Below are positions 1 through 7,460 of a stretch of 64,000 nucleotides of DNA, piece after piece. Where the stretch lies: NCBI GenBank assembly GCA_016786585.1, contig JAEUUI010000006.1, positions 310,001 through 374,000 of the forward strand. Direction: 5' to 3'. This DNA comes from Cyclobacteriaceae bacterium (GTDB taxonomy: Bacteria; Bacteroidota; Bacteroidia; Cytophagales; Cyclobacteriaceae). The notes under the pieces were generated by a model. It was not told the origin of the DNA, searched no databases, and worked only from the letters and a program-made list of their open reading frames with translations. How positions within the stretch are numbered: position 1 is the stretch's first letter; each line of letters begins with the position of its first letter. A program made the position numbers and the translations under genes.

Positions 1-2057
1 CCAAGGGCATTGATAATCTCTACCTTACAAGGCTGAAAAGACGGGTTTGCCCATTCAATCGTGAAGACATCGTTGCCCGGATTGGGATAAACCGACACTC
101 CGGCTTGTGTAAACTCGTCATCTACACCCGTAACCGGGTCAGGATCGGTGATGATTGTCCCCGGAAGGTGCGTGTCCATCCAGTTTGCGCGGGTAATAAT
201 CCAGTTTTTGAACCACGCTACCTCTTGAGCATACGTGTTACCGATGTATTGATTGGGCCAAACGTACGTGCCTAAAATTGGCCAGCGTTCGTAGTTCCGC
301 ACTTGTGATTCTTCCAGGCTTGTCGCCATTGAGTCTATTAAAAATGTAATGCGGGTATTACTTAACTTATTTTCGCGAAGCGATGTCCAGCGGGTTTTCA
401 TTTTATTTTGAAAATTGGGATCAGACATGAGTTTCGGGAACCAGAACATGCGGAAGTCTCTGTATAACCAGCCACCGGCCGGATTTCCGAATGCATTGGT
501 AGGCGACTGTACGGCAGTATTGTAATCAACATTGCCATAGGCGAGATTAAAATCCCACAACGGCCCTAGCACCAGCTTTCCGCCTTTGCTGTCTTTATCT
601 TTATACATGTACGTGCTGAAGCGATACCCGTCAACATTCAACCCCAGTTCACTGATCAGCATGTTATCGATAAACGAGGGCACATCAATGTATTTGGCAT
701 AACCGGTTTCCGGGTTCGCAAAGCCGGCACCATTAATGGAAGAGTTCACTGCGCTGATAAAGTTCTGAATATAAATCTGCTGCTGGGCGACAAGGTCTTC
801 ACCCGCAGGATCAAAGTACTGGAAATCAATTCCGCCAGAGCTCCATGCCGGGTAATCGTTTCCATCGATTTTGTCGACACGCAAAATATAGCCTCCGGTT
901 AAATCATCGCCCGAAATTTCGTCCGGTTTTAACGAACCAATATCAACACGACCGTCATCAATCTTGATTTTTTCCATCAGCGTGTATACACCTTGATAGT
1001 CGCCGTTCAAAATAACTTCGCAGGCACGCGTCCGTGAAGCATACCGGCCGATGTCACGTGATAACTTGAAAGTGATTTCGTTTCGCATCATCGTTTTATC
1101 GGTGTACGGCGCGTAGAGAATCCAGTCGTTTTCCGCAGGGAATCCAAGCAGCTCCACGTTGATGTTCTCACCATTTACATCCTGTGTCTCTACCGAATAC
1201 GATTTTTTCGGAAACATTTGTGAGGATTCACCGCGGGTTTCAATACCGATATAGCCATTGTAATTATTGTATGGATCGGTTGAATGATTGCGATTACCCG
1301 GGCCATTGTCAATCACACCCATGGTGGCAACAATTTTCGGATCGTCAGGTATGGGTTGGCTTCCGGTTGTATTGATAACAATAATCGGAAGATCGGATGA
1401 AAAGGCGACAGGAGCCGTAAACCACTCGGGCGTTGTTTGATACGTGAAAGATCCATCGGTGATGCCTACAGAGAAATACACGTTTGACGTCAAATCGCTG
1501 GACGTGGCATTCTCATTGTGAACCTGAACAGCCAGAACATTTTCACCCTGAATGAGAAGCGTTTGTAATTTTTCGCTGTCGATGGTGAAGGGTAAAGGAT
1601 TTACCAGGGCCTCGTCACCGAAGCCGTTGGAGTTTTGATCATACGTTGGAAAATCGCCCCGACCGTCCATGTTTGCCCGCGCGATCTCAGTTCCGTTGAG
1701 GTAGGCAACAAAACCATCATCGTAATCAACGCTGAGGATGCCTGCTTCAATTTTCGACTTATCAACAATGGTGAATTTCTTGCGGAGAAACACCGACATT
1801 ACCTGAGTACCGGTTACGTCAAGTGTTGTTCCATCGTCATTGTCGCCATAACCAATGCCACCGGCTCCCGTGAGCCAGCCGCTATCGTCAAATGCAAGTG
1901 TTCGCCAGTTTGAAGCGGGTGCAATAGCCGCAGGCGTTGTGGTCCCCACAAAGTAGCGCCATTGCTCGTTGGCTTTGATAACGGTTTCCCAATGATCGGC
2001 TTGAGAAAAAACAGTGAAAGAAAGAAACAGGAAAGAAACAATGATCAGACCCCTCAT
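1..2057 (-). CDS. CotH-family secreted protein with T9SS C-terminal sorting domain (3' end cut by window)
   Basis: The reading frame is open from an ATG at 2057 to the window edge, about 685 codons, so the C-terminus is missing. The N-terminus is a signal peptide (MRGLIIVSFLFLSFTVFSQ). A beta-sandwich-like region follows (about residues 20-200), then a CotH-kinase-like domain with the RGESSQMFPKKSY motif and the downstream stretch ending MMRNEITFKLSRD. The last visible residues (VYPNPGNDVFTIEWANP) are the start of a Por/type IX secretion sorting domain, so the protein is probably exported through T9SS and surface-attached or released. CotH proteins were described as atypical protein kinases in spore coats; the role in Bacteroidota is unknown. 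The start is supported by the signal peptide. Confidence 0.85.
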   Translation of the reverse strand, partial: MRGLIIVSFLFLSFTVFSQADHWETVIKANEQWRYFVGTTTPAAIAPASNWRTLAFDDSGWLTGAGGIGYGDNDDGTTLDVTGTQVMSVFLRKKFTIVDKSKIEAGILSVDYDDGFVAYLNGTEIARANMDGRGDFPTYDQNSNGFGDEALVNPLPFTIDSEKLQTLLIQGENVLAVQVHNENATSSDLTSNVYFSVGITDGSFTYQTTPEWFTAPVAFSSDLPIIVINTTGSQPIPDDPKIVATMGVIDNGPGNRNHSTDPYNNYNGYIGIETRGESSQMFPKKSYSVETQDVNGENINVELLGFPAENDWILYAPYTDKTMMRNEITFKLSRDIGRYASRTRACEVILNGDYQGVYTLMEKIKIDDGRVDIGSLKPDEISGDDLTGGYILRVDKIDGNDYPAWSSGGIDFQYFDPAGEDLVAQQQIYIQNFISAVNSSINGAGFANPETGYAKYIDVPSFIDNMLISELGLNVDGYRFSTYMYKDKDSKGGKLVLGPLWDFNLAYGNVDYNTAVQSPTNAFGNPAGGWLYRDFRMFWFPKLMSDPNFQNKMKTRWTSLRENKLSNTRITFLIDSMATSLEESQVRNYERWPILGTYVWPNQYIGNTYAQEVAWFKNWIITRANWMDTHLPGTIITDPDPVTGVDDEFTQAGVSVYPNPGNDVFTIEWANPSFQPCKVEIINAL

Positions 2058-2083
2058 GACAGCGGTTTAGAACAGTAACTCAA

Positions 2084-2100
2084 TATTAAGTTAATGTTAA
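2084..2100 (-). promoter_or_regulatory. TTAACA-type direct repeat upstream of the CotH gene
   Basis: Read on the minus strand this is TTAACA, five bases, TTAATA, lying 27 bases upstream of the CotH start codon. The spacing matches the TT(A/C/T)ACA repeats with about 5-base spacers known for Bacillus PhoP and the 11-base period of OmpR/PhoB boxes. A similar arrangement precedes two genes further along this window. The match is visual and the function is inferred. Confidence 0.3.
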
Positions 2101-2114
2101 AAGTACGGAAAAAA

Positions 2115-2471
2115 TCAGCGTTTTCGAGCTTCTTTTGGAGTAAAGAGGTCATCAAATAAGCTGTTGAATAGCGACAGGATCAAACTAAACAGCAACGCCC
2201 ACCAAAAGCCTTGTACATCGAAACCGTCTACGAAATAGTCGGTTAACAAAATCATAAGTGCGTTAATCACCAGCAGAAAAAGGCCAAGCGAGATGATGGT
2301 TACCGGTATCGTGAACAAAATCAGCAATGGCTTGATGAAAATGTTTACAAGCGAAAGCACGAGCGCAACAATCATGGCGGTCCAGAAGTCGGTTACATCG
2401 GCCCCGGGGAGCAAATAGCAGGTAAGCACTACCGCAACACTGCTTAAGAGGAAACGTAAAAGCCAGTTCAT
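2115..2471 (-). CDS. phage holin family (YvlD/PF04020-type) small membrane protein
   Basis: A 118-residue protein that is almost entirely hydrophobic, with four predicted membrane segments (about residues 3-20, 28-50, 55-75, 88-108) and a short basic tail ending KEARKR. The pattern, including IKPLL followed by TIPVTIISLGLFLLVINA, is typical of the family often labelled phage holin family 4 / YvlD, found in many bacterial chromosomes and not evidence of a phage. The ATG at 2471 is chosen because the frame upstream to 2588 encodes polar residues unlike the family. It is divergent from the exonuclease gene, with 115 bases between the starts. Confidence 0.75.
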   Translation of the reverse strand: MNWLLRFLLSSVAVVLTCYLLPGADVTDFWTAMIVALVLSLVNIFIKPLLILFTIPVTIISLGLFLLVINALMILLTDYFVDGFDVQGFWWALLFSLILSLFNSLFDDLFTPKEARKR

Positions 2472-2586
2472 GTAGTAAATATAATCAAATGGCGTGTTGT
2501 GAGACGCATTAAAAAACCTGACTTCGATTCTCAGAAATCCTGTTCGATTACGTTTAATTTTTTTGAGATAACAATTACCTTGCAGC

Positions 2587-3963
2587 ATGTATGCGATTGT
2601 GGATATTGAGACGACCGGGGGATACGCAGCACATCACCGCATTACCGAAATTGCAATCTACCAGCACAACGGGATTGAAGTAACAGGTCACTTCAGTACA
2701 CTGATCAATCCCGAACGCGACATTCCATTTTATATTACCGGTCTCACCGGCATCAGCACCGAGATGGTATTAAATGCGCCAACCTTCGAGGAGGCTGCTC
2801 CGCAGATATTACATTACCTGGAAGGAAGAATCTTTGTTGCGCACAACGCTCATTTCGATTATTCATTCATCAAGAAAGAATTTGAGCAAACGGGTATTGT
2901 GTGGCAGCCCAAAAAACTTTGCACCGTAAAACTGAGCCGTAAGATTATTCCGGGGTTGCGTTCTTACAGCCTGGGCAGTCTTACGGAAAGTTTGGGCATC
3001 CGGATACAGAACCGTCACCGCGCAGGCGGAGATGCAGAAGCTACCGCGAAAATATTTGGCTTGTTGCTGAACCGCGATTCCGATAACTACATCAGCAAAG
3101 CGTTAAAGCGCAATTCGGGAGAGGCAACACTTCCGCCAAACCTGCCGAAAGAAGAATTCGATCAGCTCCCGCAGAAACCGGGTGTGTATTATTTTCTGAA
3201 CGAGCACGGCCAGGTTATTTATGTTGGGAAAGCCAACAACATCAAGAAGAGAATTGCCGGTCACTTTACCGGTGAAGCACGCGAGTGGAGCCGGGCAAGA
3301 ATCCGAAACGAGATACACCATATTACCTACGAGCTTACGGGCAATGAATTGATTGCATTGATTCTTGAATCGCAGGAGATCAGAAGACTTTGGCCGAAAT
3401 ACAATCAGGCGCAGAAATATCGCGGTGAAGAGTGGGGCATCTACGATTACATGGATGGCAACGGGTACTCGCGCTTTTCGGTGAATACCATTGTTCGCGG
3501 ATCGCGACCACTGGCCCGGTTCACGTCAAAGGGTGATGCCTGGAATTTTCTGTGGGAAAAGGTTCGCGAGTTTGAATTGTGCCCAAAACTCAGCGGACTT
3601 CAGCTTGCAAAAGGCTTGTGCTTTCAACATCAAACGGGCGAGTGCAAAGGTGCGTGTCAGGGCATTGAAGCAAGTCACATATATAATGAGCGAATCAATC
3701 TTGCCGTTGCTTCTTTCAGGGCCGAAGGCGACTCAGTAGCTATCATGGGGCAGGGGCGTCATGCCGATGAACACTCGGTAGTGTTGGTGGAGAAAGGAAA
3801 TTATCTGGGCTTTGGCTTCATTGAAAAGAATACAGCCATCCAGGATTTTGAAACAGCACGTGGCTACATCAAGATTTCAAAAGAAACACCCATCGTTCAA
3901 AATCTTATCAACGCATTCCTGGTAAATCCGCGTGGTGCGGAGGTTATTCAGTTTCAGAACTAG
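2587..3963 (+). CDS. DEDDh exonuclease fused to UvrC-type GIY-YIG nuclease
   Basis: The 458-residue protein has two nuclease modules. Residues 1-170 are a DnaQ-like 3'-5' exonuclease: DIETTGG (Exo I), HNAHFDYSFIKKEF (Exo II) and HRAGGDAEAT (Exo III, DEDDh type). Residues about 195-280 are a GIY-YIG domain (KPGVYYFLNEHGQVIYVGKA). It is followed by a UvrC-like cysteine cluster (LCFQHQTGECKGACQG). The UvrC RNase H-like nuclease and helix-hairpin-helix regions are absent, so this resembles Cho joined to a proofreading exonuclease. A role in DNA repair is likely from the domains. The gene stands alone and converges with the lipoprotein gene downstream. Confidence 0.88.
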   Translation: MYAIVDIETTGGYAAHHRITEIAIYQHNGIEVTGHFSTLINPERDIPFYITGLTGISTEMVLNAPTFEEAAPQILHYLEGRIFVAHNAHFDYSFIKKEFEQTGIVWQPKKLCTVKLSRKIIPGLRSYSLGSLTESLGIRIQNRHRAGGDAEATAKIFGLLLNRDSDNYISKALKRNSGEATLPPNLPKEEFDQLPQKPGVYYFLNEHGQVIYVGKANNIKKRIAGHFTGEAREWSRARIRNEIHHITYELTGNELIALILESQEIRRLWPKYNQAQKYRGEEWGIYDYMDGNGYSRFSVNTIVRGSRPLARFTSKGDAWNFLWEKVREFELCPKLSGLQLAKGLCFQHQTGECKGACQGIEASHIYNERINLAVASFRAEGDSVAIMGQGRHADEHSVVLVEKGNYLGFGFIEKNTAIQDFETARGYIKISKETPIVQNLINAFLVNPRGAEVIQFQN

Positions 3964-3974
3964 AGTTAAGACTA

Positions 3975-4505
3975 TCAATTTATAATACCATCGGCTTTCA
4001 TTTTTTCGATCAATTTCGTGGTCGAACGTTTTGCCGCTGCGTATGAAGCAAAATCGAAATTCCCATCGACTTTAAGAGATGCTCGCCACACCGGGTTTTC
4101 TTTTTGAGGTAAAAACATTTTAATATCAATCGTTGCTCCGGTTTCACTATTTCCATACTGACCAGTTGTTGATCTGCGTTCAGTTTGCGTGATTGACATG
4201 ACAACATCAGGCTGATATGCGACAATTTTTGCAACCACATCTTTTTCGCTTTCAAGCGACAATGGGCTAAAATTGTGAACAGTCGTTTCTACATTCTGCT
4301 TTTTTAATTCGGGCTGTAAGTAATCGTAAATGAACGGTCGGAAGAAGCCCCAGGAACCTTCCGAGGACCGTACCGTTATAAAAATTTTTGAAACCTTATG
4401 CGTGAATTGAGGATCCTTATTGGATTCGATTCTGGTGCTTGCACAGCTTAACATCAAAAGCAGTGAAACGGACAACGCTATTCGGGTGAGGGAGAGTCTA
4501 AGCAT
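3975..4505 (-). CDS. putative lipoprotein, unknown function
   Basis: A 176-residue protein with a lipoprotein signal (hydrophobic stretch ending LLLMLSC, Cys at about 21), so probably anchored to a membrane by a lipidated cysteine. The mature part (HKVSKIFITVRSSEGSWGFF) suggests a mixed alpha/beta fold of the kind seen in envelope lipoproteins that bind or sense something, but I do not recognise the family. It is separated from the upstream lipoprotein gene by a strong hairpin terminator and converges with the exonuclease gene with an 11-base gap. Confidence 0.7.
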   Translation of the reverse strand: MLRLSLTRIALSVSLLLMLSCASTRIESNKDPQFTHKVSKIFITVRSSEGSWGFFRPFIYDYLQPELKKQNVETTVHNFSPLSLESEKDVVAKIVAYQPDVVMSITQTERRSTTGQYGNSETGATIDIKMFLPQKENPVWRASLKVDGNFDFASYAAAKRSTTKLIEKMKADGIIN

Positions 4506-4520
4506 ACTTTTTTTGCAATG

Positions 4521-4552
4521 TAAAAAAATCCCCCTGACTCACCACCAGGGGG
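4521..4552 (-). terminator. Rho-independent terminator after the 283-aa lipoprotein gene
   Basis: A 7-bp stem (CCCCCTG at 4530-4536 with CAGGGGG at 4546-4552) and a 9-base loop is followed on the minus strand by a run of seven U (4522-4528). It ends transcription of the gene at 4576-5427. Confidence 0.85.
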
Positions 4553-4575
4553 ACTACTCAACAAAACCAGAAGTA

Positions 4576-5427
4576 TTAACCCTCTACTTCCGTGATCTCA
4601 AAAGTTCTTTTGCCAATCGTTACAGTGATTACATTGTCGCAGGTACCATCTCCGTAGTTTGTTACACGCTTGCGGCTTACGTATCCACCCAATCTTTTTA
4701 CTTCAACAATTCCGGATACCCGGGCAAATCCACCGTCAGCGGCACATCCCCAGTTTGAAATGATTGGTTCTACAATTACGTGTGTAAACGTGCGGCCGTT
4801 AGACCAAGTGCCTTCAACCGAGCCGGTTAAGCGGAATACATTGTTCGAAGGATCTCCATCGCGCACACCTTCGATCCATTCGCGGGTTCTGCTTCCGGTG
4901 TAAGAAACAGATTCACCGTTCGGGAACGTTACGGTTAACCCCACCAGCTTCTTGGTTGAGGTGATCGTTCCGTCATTGTTAACGGTGATGTCGCGAAGCT
5001 CAATCGAACCGGTAACTGCTTTATTGTTGACTACATAATTGTCGAATGTGATGATGCGGTTAGATATGCCATCGTTGATGGTTCCGCTGTAGGCGATCAA
5101 AATTTTACCACTGCGTGTGCGACCGTAAGGACCAACGCAACCATCACCAAAGTCGATTGTAAGAACGTGATTCTCGCTGTCGTTTGTTACCGTTGCGCAG
5201 GAAGCATCAGTTTTTGCTTTCGCATCACCACCGAATGACATTTCAGTTTGATCCAAAATCTCCAGCACATCATCCGATTCGTTTTCGCCTGTGGATGCAA
5301 ACTCGGTCATTTGTGCTTCTTCATCTTCATTGCTCACAAGGTTCTCATCATTATTACACGATGTTGCCGCAAGTGAAATGCAGAAGATTGCTGTGAATGT
5401 TTTCTTTAACAAGAAATTCGTTTTCAT
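4576..5427 (-). CDS. putative lipoprotein, repeated beta-strand rich
   Basis: A 283-residue protein with a lipoprotein signal (SLAATSCNN, Cys at about 24) followed by an acidic linker (EDEEAQ, GENESDD). The body is rich in short beta-strand patterns: DFGDGCVGPYGRTRSGKI, ITFDNYVVNNKAVTGSIEL, and the C-terminal VTNYGDGTCDNVITVTIG. Paired cysteines (C77, C96, then two near the C-terminus) may form disulfides. Similar lipoproteins occur in Cytophagales but I know no function. The gene is monocistronic, with its own terminator at 4521-4552. Confidence 0.72.
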   Translation of the reverse strand: MKTNFLLKKTFTAIFCISLAATSCNNDENLVSNEDEEAQMTEFASTGENESDDVLEILDQTEMSFGGDAKAKTDASCATVTNDSENHVLTIDFGDGCVGPYGRTRSGKILIAYSGTINDGISNRIITFDNYVVNNKAVTGSIELRDITVNNDGTITSTKKLVGLTVTFPNGESVSYTGSRTREWIEGVRDGDPSNNVFRLTGSVEGTWSNGRTFTHVIVEPIISNWGCAADGGFARVSGIVEVKRLGGYVSRKRVTNYGDGTCDNVITVTIGKRTFEITEVEG

Positions 5428-5521
5428 AAGGTTATGTTTAAAGAGTTTAAGGTCAGCTTTTTTAAAAAAGACATCCCTTAGAGTTAGGGCGATTAGAAAG
5501 GTTTAACCGGGTAAACAAAAA

Positions 5522-5554
5522 TTTTCACGCGATTACCTGAAAGTGATACATTTG
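5522..5554 (+). promoter_or_regulatory. Bacteroidota-type promoter for the SemiSWEET gene
   Basis: A perfect TAnnTTTG -7 box (TACATTTG, 5547-5554) lies 19 bases before the ATG. A TTTT run at 5522-5525, 21 bases upstream, could be the -33 element, although the consensus is TTTG with about 19 bases. Confidence 0.5.
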
Positions 5555-5573
5555 GGTCAAAAACACGGCTTTT

Positions 5574-5834
5574 ATGGATTCATGGGTTGACATTGTCGGA
5601 TATTTCGGAAGCTTTCTAAGCGCAATCACTTTCTTCCCCCAGGTTTACAAGGCGTGGAAAACAAAAAGTGTGGGCGACCTGAGCCTGACGATGATCCTGA
5701 TCGTTTTTACGAGTACACTGGTGTGGATCGTATACGGGGTGGCAAAAGGTATCGGCCCCGTTATTTTATGCAATGCGATTATGAGTGTGCTGGTGGCTTC
5801 GCTGATCTATTTCAAATTCACCTTTAAAAGTTAA
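5574..5834 (+). CDS. SemiSWEET-type sugar transporter (PQ-loop/MtN3 family)
   Basis: An 86-residue protein with three membrane helices (about residues 7-27, 40-58, 63-83), the length and layout of bacterial SemiSWEETs, which work as dimers to pass sugars such as sucrose down their gradient. The PQ-loop motif is present in helix 1 (FFPQVYKAWKTKS), and the family SLTM and N-rich third helix (ILCNAIMS) are visible. The substrate cannot be told from sequence. The next gene begins three bases after its stop codon and is probably co-transcribed. Confidence 0.88.
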   Translation: MDSWVDIVGYFGSFLSAITFFPQVYKAWKTKSVGDLSLTMILIVFTSTLVWIVYGVAKGIGPVILCNAIMSVLVASLIYFKFTFKS

Positions 5835-5837
5835 GCC

Positions 5838-6101
5838 GTGAGCGAGCTGTCGAGGTCGTCCCGAAACCTGGTGATCATAACGACCACAATTTTCATTCTC
5901 GTCACTTTGTTTACGATTGAGCGCGAAAGCGGGCTTGCGGTGGGATATCCGTGGACATTCTACCGGTATACTACTACAGGCGGCACGGTTCAGTACTCGA
6001 CATCATCAAGCATTCAGCCTGTATTTTTTATCATCGACTGGCTTTTACTTGCTGCGATTCTGATCGCGTTGAACGAGGGCTGGAAGAAAATCAGGCGGTA
6101 A
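5838..6101 (+). CDS. small two-helix membrane protein, unknown function
   Basis: An 87-residue protein with two predicted membrane segments (about 11-28 and 61-80) separated by a polar, Tyr/Thr/Ser-rich loop (residues 38-57), and a basic C-terminus (GWKKIRR). It starts at a GTG three bases after the SemiSWEET stop; no in-frame ATG exists, so GTG is the only plausible start. Family not recognised. Its position suggests it is made with the sugar transporter, but any shared role is a guess. Confidence 0.6.
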   Translation: MSELSRSSRNLVIITTTIFILVTLFTIERESGLAVGYPWTFYRYTTTGGTVQYSTSSSIQPVFFIIDWLLLAAILIALNEGWKKIRR

Positions 6102-6140
6102 GTTCCGCTGAACCCGCCAGATGTTTGCTTATCACATTTT

Positions 6141-6172
6141 TTTACAAAATCTTTAAAATAGCCCTACTTTTG
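6141..6172 (+). promoter_or_regulatory. Bacteroidota-type promoter for moxR-like gene
   Basis: A perfect TAnnTTTG box (TACTTTTG, 6165-6172) is preceded 20-21 bases upstream by TTTA (6141-6144), close to the -33 TTTG. It lies 51 bases before the start codon. Confidence 0.5.
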
Positions 6173-6223
6173 GGGCTTGGCTGCCGTTAAGCGCAGTACC
6201 GAACACAAGAATTACCTACGATT

Positions 6224-7210
6224 ATGGAAGGAGTTTCAGCAGAAAAGCATCAGGCACACCGCGAGAAAATCAAGAACGTATTAGCCGAAGTTGGCAAAGT
6301 GGTGGTTGGGCAGGAATACATGGTAAACCGGTTGATGATCGGCTTATTTACCAACGGCCATATCTTGCTGGAAGGGGTTCCCGGATTGGCGAAAACCTTA
6401 ACCGTAAGTACGCTCGCTCAGGTTCTGCATCTCGATTTTCAACGCATACAGTTTACGCCCGATTTGCTTCCTGCCGATTTGATCGGTACCATGATCTACA
6501 ATCAGAAGGACGGAAAGTTTGAGGTAAAGAAAGGACCAATCTTCGCGAACATTATTCTTGCCGATGAGATTAACCGCTCTCCTGCAAAAGTACAGTCGGC
6601 TTTGCTGGAAGCGATGCAGGAAAAACAGGTTACGATCGGTGAAACAACATTTAAACTTGATCGTCCTTTCCTGGTATTGGCGACGCAAAACCCGGTTGAT
6701 CAGGAAGGAACGTATTCACTACCGGAAGCACAGATTGACCGTTTTATGATGAAGGTTACGGTTGAGTATCCTTCGAAGGAACAGGAGCTAGAAGTGATGC
6801 GCAGAATTTCAAACATGCAATTCAACTTTAACGTGAATGCGCTGATCACCAAAGAGGATATCTTTGAAATCCGCGACCAGATCAACAAGGTTACCATATC
6901 CGAATCACTCGAACGGTACATAATTGAGCTGGTGTTTGCCACCCGCAGACCACTTGAATATAAATTGAACGAGCAGGCACCGTACATTCAGTTCGGAGCA
7001 TCACCGCGTGCCAGTATCAACCTGAACCTTGCCGCGAAAGCCGTTGCGTATTTTGAAGGCCGCGACTACGTGTTGCCGGAAGATATCAAGGAAGTGGCGA
7101 AGGATGTGATGAACCACCGGATCATCCTGAACTATGAGGCGGAAGCTGATAATGTGAAGACAACCGACATTATTAAGGCACTTTTGGTTAAAGTGCCGAT
7201 CAGCAAATAA
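6224..7210 (+). CDS. MoxR-family AAA+ ATPase
   Basis: A 328-residue protein of normal length for MoxR ATPases, which act as chaperones helping assemble or activate enzyme complexes, usually with von Willebrand A-domain partners. Walker A is GVPGLAKT (about 51-58), Walker B is ILADEINRSP (about 111-120), sensor 1 is LATQNP, and the C-terminal lid includes GASPRASINLNLAAKA. In many Bacteroidota moxR is followed by DUF58 and VWA genes (bat operon); here it stands alone, with a TonB receptor gene next. Confidence 0.9.
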   Translation: MEGVSAEKHQAHREKIKNVLAEVGKVVVGQEYMVNRLMIGLFTNGHILLEGVPGLAKTLTVSTLAQVLHLDFQRIQFTPDLLPADLIGTMIYNQKDGKFEVKKGPIFANIILADEINRSPAKVQSALLEAMQEKQVTIGETTFKLDRPFLVLATQNPVDQEGTYSLPEAQIDRFMMKVTVEYPSKEQELEVMRRISNMQFNFNVNALITKEDIFEIRDQINKVTISESLERYIIELVFATRRPLEYKLNEQAPYIQFGASPRASINLNLAAKAVAYFEGRDYVLPEDIKEVAKDVMNHRIILNYEAEADNVKTTDIIKALLVKVPISK

Positions 7211-7460
7211 AATTCTGTCTGCGTAAAGCACCTACTTGTTAATGCGGTGCATAACAATTCCATAAGAGAATTTTAAAGCAGGTAACAATTCTATAACCAA
7301 ATTCCGTTTCGAAATCGCTGAGAATCAAAGCCAAACCAACGTTAGCTAAAAACAGCGATCCGGTTTCAAATACGCAGTTTTCCGGTTTTAACAATTTGGT
7401 AATATATCGCACCAGATGGGGTAATATTGAAGCCAGACCTTTGCCGCAAATAAAAATTGT
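7211..7460 (+). promoter_or_regulatory. upstream region of the TonB receptor gene with three TTAACA-like tandem sites
   Basis: The longest gene-free stretch in the window. It holds ATAACA-n5-ATAAGA (7251-7267), GTAACA-n5-ATAACC (7282-7298) and TTAACA-n5-GTAATA (7388-7404). The first two share a near-identical 14-base core 31 bases apart, about three helical turns. A weak TAnnTTTG-like box (TAATATTG, 7422-7429) lies further down. The arrangement resembles OmpR/PhoB-type operators; the assignment is inference. I see no RNA gene or ORF here. Confidence 0.35.

Noticed and set aside
2115-2588. phage holin label for the small membrane protein
   Set aside because: The family name is historical; there are no other phage genes, so no prophage is called.
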